A stretch of DNA of 64,000 nt from Protonemura montana. Lineage: Eukaryota; Arthropoda; Insecta; Plecoptera; Nemouridae. Positions within the stretch are counted from its first letter, which is position 1; the number at the start of each line of letters is the position of its first letter. Both the position numbers and the translations under genes were made by a program. The DNA lies in NCBI GenBank assembly GCA_947568835.1, contig OX387609.1, positions 7,951,660-8,015,659 on the forward strand. The letters are read 5' to 3'. The notes under the pieces were generated by a model that saw nothing but the letters and a program-made list of their open reading frames with translations, made no database searches and had not been told where the DNA came from. This document shows, piece by piece, positions 56,490-64,000 of the stretch.

Positions 56490-59215
56490 CGGTCATCCAT
56501 AAAAAAGCCTCACTAAATTGATAGATCAATAAATGAAAACTTCAATGAAAATTAAATCCCAGAGAAGCAAAACCTGCTTTAAGTATTACACCCAAAAAGA
56601 CACGATATCTCCAAAAAAAAAAAAAAAAAAATTGCCCGTTCAGCTGGCCATTTCCACACGGTATCTTTTATAAAGCGAGGCGAAGATTTTATCCGCGCGA
56701 GCAAAGCGTTTGATCGTTAATCACAAAGACCTCCCCCAACCTCCAACCTCCGATGTCAGTTGTAGCAGGAAGTATAGCTTCTTTACGGGGTAACAGATAG
56801 GACAAGACGGCGCATCCGGGATGTAGACCGTGAAGGGTTGACCCTCTAGGTCGAAAAAGAGGGTATTAGGTACGCACAGAGGGGCATGGTGGAATTATCC
56901 ACCTATTTCTTGTTTGGCGAGCCGGTTTACGCAGTGTTTGACAGGGTTAAAGATGGGAAAAAGTTACCAAAGTCGCAATTGAAATACTTGGTAATACAGA
57001 GTGGTATGTAGGTATGATGGCTTTGCAGAGCGGTTATATTTGACGATAAAAACCACACTGGCTTTCCCTATATTATATTCAATCGAGAAGATTAGGAGAT
57101 TTCGATTATTCTCTGTACCGCTATTAGTTCGACAAACTGCTTATCAAATGGTACTCATTAGCTTTTATATCTTGAAAACTTGAGAACAAGGCATCAAAGA
57201 AAAACTACAAAACAAAACGGTAAACATAATATGATCACTGAAGTCGTAGTAAGTTGAATGTAGTAGTGAGCTGGCAAGGCTGGTTCTGTGTAACTTTCAA
57301 CATGGCGGCCTTGCGTGTAGATGACCGCTCTCTGACTACTAAGGGAGTCGCTTCTGGTCGGTGTTTAAGACGAGAACGCTCTCTGGGCCGGGCCGCAAGT
57401 GAATTACACCCGATAACGCCTTCAATGCAGTGTGAAGACAGGGAAGAGCCCCTTCGATGAAGCCGTCCCGATGAAATGACCTGCAGTGTATTAACTCTGC
57501 CATCGAATCAGGAAGCGATTCCACGGGACGGTGTATTTCATCGCTTTCATGCGACATGAAAAATGACAGGAGATTTTTATTCCTGGTCGGTATGTTTTGA
57601 AACCAGCGAACATTACCTTGCAAGTGTGTTTTTATGAAATTATATAAACGCTAAGCCCATCCTCTCCGTTTCTTCGGAAGTAGAAGGGTGGACTTATATC
57701 TGGCATTTAATTTATATAAAGTGACAATGCTGCGTACACTGACACATAACCGAAATCATAATAACTTTCGGTTCAGATCAATTTTCCAGCTTCAGAAATG
57801 ATTTGTTAGTTAAGTAACTGAACTTCAGGATATTTATAAAACATGGAATATGAGCAATATATAAGCAACTACAGTCGAAAAGGTGTGATGCAAAATCTTG
57901 TTTGTCAACTTTTTTGTACTAATAACAGTCCTATCGTGCTAAAGGCAAAATTCTTACGGACGCCTCAAAGAAGATCGAAATTAAAATTCGCAAGTTGAAA
58001 AGGTTTTGGGTTATGGTACCATTAGAATATACCTTCAATTACCGCGTACTCGGTACTACCACTCCACAGAAAGTAATTCACCACGAAAACGACTAAGAGA
58101 TTTCATCACGCTCACTATTATACCAAGTCTTTATTATTGTTTATTACCTCGTAAAATTGGGGTTAAAACACTCGTAAAAGTCGACGAGACATGCCTTACT
58201 CTACGACACGTGAAAATGACGAGCCGTTAAACTCGTCTCGTTAGACGACAAAGTTTAAATATTTACAGAGAACCAGGAAATGATCTGGCCATGTCAGTTA
58301 AAGGTGCCACGTTTCGATGACAGCCAAGCTTTAATAACAGCCAACCGGGAAACCGAATACATTTAATATTAACTGATGCACGGAAGTTGGGAGTCAAAAT
58401 TAGTGTCATTACAACCACTAAAACAAGCTTTTTCGGCGCATGTTTACAACAAAATTGGCAATTTTAAGCATGAAAACACCAGAGTTATTTAACAGTTTCA
58501 TTTCGACCATTTAAAGTAATTATGTGAGGGCTACAAAATGGCCGAGATCACGGCGACGTCCATTAAACCTTTTTTGTGACATTTGACCAGCCTAATTGAA
58601 CATGCAGCAAAAAGTCGAATATGTCACTGCAGAAAAAAATCGCAATTAACTTCATTTACAAAGCTGAGTAATTACGGTGTGATGACCAAACCGAATAGTT
58701 CTTTTTTGACCGTAACATGGCTAATTAGTTTGCCAGAAAGTGTCAGGGCGTAATATGGGACTACTTTTCACCGAATTTGTATGGCTTTTAAATTTGTGGG
58801 AGCCATATTAGTCAAGTTATTTTGACAAAACAGTCAACCACGAAAAAAACGCGCAAACCATGAGAACGAAGTGAATAAATACTGCACCAATGTAGCGGCC
58901 GAGTGCTTCAACTCCATGCTATCTCAATCCGTAACAGACTATAGCAGATATCTCAACCATCATTAACGTACACCATCATACCAAACCACATCACGCTAAT
59001 GCCGCCTCTTGGTCTTGGACATCCCCCCCTAACCCTCAACTAATGCGTCTTTAAACGCGGGGGTTGCCACCGTATGGTGGTCAGTCCGAAGGGGCGATGA
59101 GGGGTGTCTACACTCACCCAAAAAGAACGCTTGTCCATCAGATAAGGAAGCTAACGACCAGTCTGCAAGCCCACAGCCAATATCTCTTGCACGCAGACTC
59201 CGTTGCTGGCAACCT
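56490..59215. other. Intergenic, nothing recognised
   Basis: Scattered ATGGCGGCC/ATGGCCG words (57302, 58541). No frame with protein character. Confidence 0.45.
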
Positions 59216-59217
59216 CA

Positions 59218-59510
59218 GCGGCCATTTATGAGAGTTTTGCTAGTTAAAGAGTGGTTGAGTGGTCAAATTCCAATCCTGAACACATCCACGGCCATTTTTG
59301 GAACCGTACATCGACCATATTGTACATATGTGGTAGCATAGCGAATGTCTAAGTTGGACATACTTTTTTTTTTAATAAATCCACGGTCATTTTTTCAGTT
59401 GAAGAGTTAAATACTGGAAAGATCCCATCCCTGAACATCATTATGGCTATTTTTGGAATCGTATAGCGGCCATATTGGACTGATTTGGTTGTTGGAGGGT
59501 TGAACCAGAT
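59218..59510. repeat. Two degenerate tandem copies of an about 156-base segment
   Basis: ATTTTTGGAACCGTACATCG with ACCATATTG at 59293 and ATTTTTGGAATCGTATAGCG with GCCATATTGGAC at 59449 align over the whole unit, with the flanking CCTGAACA also shared. About 75 percent similar by eye. Confidence 0.6.
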
Positions 59511-59514
59511 ATAT

Positions 59515-62220
59515 GCTGACCTAAGAGTCAGAGTCAATGATTGCTGTTGGTATCAAAGTTGCCGTATTCTAATCATTGCGGACACCAAACAATATTTTTG
59601 AACGCAGAGTTGAAACTGCTGACTTTCACTTCATGTGATTGGTTGTTGGCATGGAAATGAGTTCAACTTACACTTTCTTTAGGAGTTATGAAAATTGTAA
59701 TACTGGGTCTTAGCAGAGAATTATACGGAAAAGAAATGCATAATACTGGTCGAAACGAACTACAACTTATTCTTGGGCAGGAAAAACAATTCTTCATGGA
59801 TCTATGTTGTAATCGCCAAGCTAAGACAGGGTTGGGAGAGAAAAAAAAAAACTCGGGCAAAAAAACAGCTGAAGGAATAGATCGGTGTCCTGGAAGAAAA
59901 TGCAAACTTCAATCAAAGCTTCAAAGCACTCAAACTGCAATTACAATTGAACGGATGTTTGAACAACTGCAGCACGCAATTGCAATCTCGAGTGCTTGAA
60001 AACGAGGTCAACTAAAAATGCAAGTTGCAAATGCAATTGCAACGAGGATAAACACTTGAAGACACTAGCACCTCGGAATAAGTGGGGTGCAGACGTTTTC
60101 TGACAAATAAAATAAAAATATTTCTGTCGTACGAATTTGATTCCGCTAAATTATTTGGTGACAACGATGACGTTAAAGCTCAGCTGCCTCAAGCTTTATG
60201 ACTTATCATAGAATACCTACGTGAATTTAATTATAAGACAAATTATTTATTTTATTATTGTTGGGCAGATCTTTTGCTATTTGCTATTTATCTTTTTTGA
60301 TCTTTTACTGTTATTTTTCTTCTTTTTTTACTAAATGCATGCTAACTGATTTTTTAAACTTTAGTTTTGTTTCTCAATAAAACCCGTTGAAATGAAATCG
60401 AATCCCTAAAAAAAAAACACAATCAATCGAAAAATATGAATAAAAAAATTCCAGAATTGCAGTTTGGACATCTGTCTTCAACATCAAAACCTAATCAGCA
60501 TCTCCAACCAGTGCAACCAGCCATATTACAAACATCGCATCCATAACCGTCCAGTCCACAACTCTTCCCCAACCACAGCCCTTACTAACATACCAGCACG
60601 AACCACCCAGCGAACAGAGAACGCCAAAGTCCTTTAAGGGCTGCTTTTTTGAGGGCAGTTTTATCGCTCCAGCTCACGTACGGTATGCCTTCTAGACAAG
60701 GCACGCACGCTGGCAAAACAAATATCCGTCTCCTAATTAAATGAAACTAACACAAGCCCAAAATGCGTTCACATTTGAGTCAAAAAGTACTTATGCAGGT
60801 TGCACACGGTTACGTATGGAAACTTTCACGTGTCATACTTTGAAACGTAATATAACTAGAGTGTGGTATTGTATTAATTCAGGAGCGTGGTGTCGGTTTG
60901 TTTGATAATTAGGGGCTGAAGTTTCTCGGGCGAGTACGCGATGTGTGTAGTATGTGTGTTCTGGGAACCGAGAGATGTAAATTACTTTTTAAAAAGCCCG
61001 TTATAATATTGTCTGTCTGTAGCGCTTTGAATGGCTAGCACGTGGTACTGGCGCCTAAAATGCCACGGGGGTCGCGCTAGATGGTTCTGTCACATTCCCT
61101 GACTTTGCAAAGCGAATGCTTCGGGGAGTATGATGGAAGTTGTGGACTTTCAAGGTTTTGGTAAAATCTCGGGGCTGGCTGTGATTTTTTTTTTTGTTAC
61201 TTGTACAGATTTAGTTGCTGTAATGTACCATATACCCGTATGTTCACGATGAGAAATTAAATGTCGAATTGTTCTTATCATATTCATAAAAAAAGGCAAC
61301 GATGACGTATTTTGTTTGGTTTTCTTGGGAAAGAGCATGATGAACTATCAGCACTGGGCTATTCACCAATTGCTTTTCGTATTTTAGCCCATGACCCAAT
61401 TCAGGTTGAATTGTTTAGTAAATTCATACGGCAGTTTCCATAAGTTCTTTAATACCTTCCTGGTAAAGTAACACCATTATGATAAATATCAACCAGGATT
61501 GAAACTCATAAAGTACGCCATACCATAAATCCATCGCCTGTAGAATTTGCGATAGCCCAAAGCAAATATTTTTTGTTTGTGTTTAAAACTTTGCAAAAAA
61601 TCCACATAAAGCAGAGCCTAGCGTGCCCGATCGAACCGCTCGCCACTGCTCACGCTAATGTTCCGCCCAAGTGTGCATCGCTATTCGCGATATCAAAGCT
61701 TTTCGTTCGCCTCGCAAAGGCAGCGCTTGCATATTGCCTTGCCCGTTCTACCATGCCGAACTGAAAATTTCTTGTCCAATAATGTCAACGGCGGATTCGT
61801 CTTTTTCTGTGTGATTTTGCCAGAGAAAAAAAATCAACAATGGCTTTCTGTCGTTTGCTGCGCGGCTCTACACAAAGGGGTGTGTAGATATTAAAATCGA
61901 TCTATTTGGTGAAAAAAACGTCGAAGTTTGTGGCTGAAAATTGGAATGGCTCCTGGCGGCATGAAATGTCGGTATTTGGGACCCTGGAGGCATTTGCCTA
62001 TTCGTTCTTTAGAGCGGCCATTTGACAGTGTAACCATGGTGCTACATAATACGACTGGTGGTATTATGCAACCCAGCCGATGCTAAAGTTTGTTGATTTC
62101 AGCACAACTAGCACCCGGTATTACGGAGGTGCTACAGTGGTAACATTGTCAAGAAGGCGTACTGGGTTTCAGTTGATCATCACAGAGCAGTGAGGACAAA
62201 GCAACCAATCGCATGAAGCG
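59515..62220. other. Intergenic, nothing recognised
   Basis: The frame at 59688-59999 (103 codons) is Lys/Gln-rich and partly spans a self-similar CAATTGCA-rich stretch. I do not consider it a gene. Confidence 0.45.
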
Positions 62221-62225
62221 TTACT

Positions 62226-62930
62226 TAATTTATTTATTTATTTATTATTGTTTTTAACAAGAACATTGTTTTAACAATTTGTACAATACATACATAGTTA
62301 TAATAATACAATAAAACACAATAATCCTTTACTCCCTTACCATGCCTAAATATGATTTAAATTCTTTGACGCTGTAAAAGGCATTCTTGATTAAAACATT
62401 TTTGATTTTAGTCTTAAAAATACATGTTGTCTGGTTTTTAAAATCATTTGGCAGTGCATTGAACAATTGTTGACCTAAAAAATTAACAGTTTTTTGACCT
62501 TTCACCAGAGGCTGCATGTCAATGTATAAATCGTGCCGTTGTCTGGTTGCATGAGGATGTATTTCACTTGTTGTAGTAAAATCTTCAATATGTAATTTGA
62601 TAAAAACAAGTAACTTATAGATAAAAAGGCATGGCATTGTCAGAATCAGTAAATCTTTAAATATTTCTTTACACGAGGTTCTCCTTGGTAAGTGTAACAT
62701 ATACCTTATGGCTCTTTTCTGCAGCTTGAAAATTGCCTTACACTCAGAAGCGTTGCCCCAAAAGACTATGGCATAGTCCATTGTGGATTGGAATAGTCCA
62801 TAATATATAGTGCGCATTGTTTGGGGAGTGGAGATGTATGACATGACTCTAATGGCTCTGCATAAGCCTGAAAGTTTTTGCCGAAGTAGCTTGATATGAT
62901 CTTTCCAGCTTAGTTTGTGCCAGAGTTACT
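62226..62930 (-). mobile_element. Non-LTR retrotransposon (Jockey/CR1-like), 5'-truncated, with RT C-terminal ORF
   Basis: The minus-strand frame is open from about 62920 to 62329. It reads KLSWKDHIKLLRQKLSGLCR, then AIRVMSYIS, then STMDYAIVFWGN and KLQKRAIRYMLHLPRRTSCK, the thumb/C-terminal region seen after the RT domain in non-LTR ORF2. The 3' end carries an A/T-rich UTR and a (AATA)n-type tail at 62226-62250. The catalytic RT core and endonuclease are absent, so the copy is dead on arrival. GCCAGAGTTACT occurs twice near the 5' junction (62918, 62936). Confidence 0.85.
62329..62930 (-). pseudogene. Reverse transcriptase C-terminal fragment
   Basis: Roughly 200 codons without interruption, ending in TKIKNVLIKNAFYSVKEFKS and a stop. 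It resembles the end of the 14.3-kb fragment. It is too short to be functional. An uninterrupted frame suggests fairly recent insertion. Confidence 0.75.
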
Positions 62931-64000
62931 CTGAAGCCAGAGTTACTGGATATGGTGCTGAAGAATACTGCCGCTCTAGGTCGGTGTTACTGGTTGGTGC
63001 TATGGTGGTGCTACTTAGCATGGTGCTACTGACAATAATGCAAGGGTTAGGCTGAGGCCCCAGACTAAATTTGTTTAATTTGAAATAAAAAAATTTCACT
63101 CCAAACGAACAATTAAAAGCATGTTTACAAAAAAAAATAAAAAAAAAGTTTCTCCCGGATGGCTACGTTTTTGTCAAACGTGAGTGTTGAAAAAAAAGAA
63201 GATTTTACGAAAAGCCATTTTGTTCTTTCTAAATCTCACTTTTCTCATGTAGCCAGGTAGCTTTGGTGGCACGTTCTGCGATCAAACAAGGATAGAAAGA
63301 AGAACACCCGAGAGGCGGACGAAAAATCAGGTAATCTGTATTCTCAGCTCATATAAAGAAAAACCACGCTAAGCCCAAGTAAAAACTTTACTCATAATAA
63401 ACCCTGTTTTTTAGTAGCACGGTCGTAATGGACGCGCAGCATATTTATTTTGGGAATTTTTAAGATCATAGGGCCGATAAAAAAAAAGATCACTGCCAGT
63501 TAAAGACACATCTACACGGTCACAGCCCTCTAGACGTCAATTTTCATTAGCCGGACATACGTTTTCTATAGAAAAACAAAAATATTGACAAGTAGCCCTG
63601 TAGTGATTGCCAATGCGTGGCATGCGTTAATGAACAGAAAGATTTTCAAATGGATCAAGGGAAAAGGAACAACTAACTTTCTCAACATCCCAAAAAACCA
63701 ACATCACCATTAAATCAAAGCACCGCTCAAAATCAATCGCAGCAAAAATACCGCTTCCTCAAATTGGCGGCACGCCACACAAACAATTCAAAAGTCCACA
63801 AAATAAAACCAAAAAAGAAACAATCACGCAGCATCCTTCCAAATCGACGTCCTCCAGTATAAAGGGGACAGCCATTCGGTAGCGAATCCAATTTCCTCAT
63901 ATATTATTTATACGCACGTCCAGATATTCCCAAAAGCGAAAGGTTACAACTCCCGTTCACGTATAGGTACTTCCTGGTTCCAGTACGGCGGTCAGGGTGT

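Overview
The window is nuclear DNA from an animal, almost certainly an arthropod. The evidence is a split gene with GT-AG introns whose product matches the insect-type heparan sulfate N-deacetylase/N-sulfotransferase (sulfateless, NDST) from end to end, together with AT-rich intergenic DNA, SINEs, non-LTR fragments and minisatellites. The last coding exon resembles the insect orthologue more than the vertebrate one. I cannot name the order or species. There are no bacterial operons, CRISPR arrays or rRNA operons.

Layout. From 1 to about 28.3 kb I recognise no gene. This part holds repeats: six reverse-oriented copies of a SINE whose 5' head derives from 5S rRNA (1.7-13.3 kb) and a seventh forward copy at 20.4 kb, a fold-back element (6.96-7.16 kb), two copies of a short TA-flanked MITE (0.54 and 17.13 kb), a dispersed repeat of about 450 bp with pol III-like boxes, a 114-bp tandem array (22.9-23.8 kb), a 54-bp array with a 271-bp higher-order period (24.6-25.2 kb), and a non-LTR 3' end (14.3 kb). 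From 28.4 to 32.6 kb lie two tandem, same-strand, single-exon genes for divergent ammonium-transporter (Amt) family proteins. From 34.7 to 48.6 kb, on the minus strand, is the whole coding region of the NDST gene: 16 coding exons that join in frame to a 904-residue protein. From 48.6 to 64 kb the sequence is again intergenic, with four more 5S-headed SINE copies, a CpG-rich stretch that may be a promoter or 5' exon, a perfect palindrome, a duplicated 156-bp segment and a 5'-truncated non-LTR reverse transcriptase.

Function. NDST acts in the Golgi and makes the first modification of heparan sulfate. It replaces the N-acetyl group of glucosamine with N-sulfate, which conditions Wnt, Hh and FGF signalling. 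The two Amt-like proteins are predicted polytopic membrane proteins. Both keep the twin histidines of the Amt pore but have lost the phenylalanine gate, the recruitment-site serine and the Glu of the AER motif, so their transport activity and substrate are open. I see no functional link between the Amt pair and NDST; they are simply neighbours, with convergent 3' ends about 2.1 kb apart.
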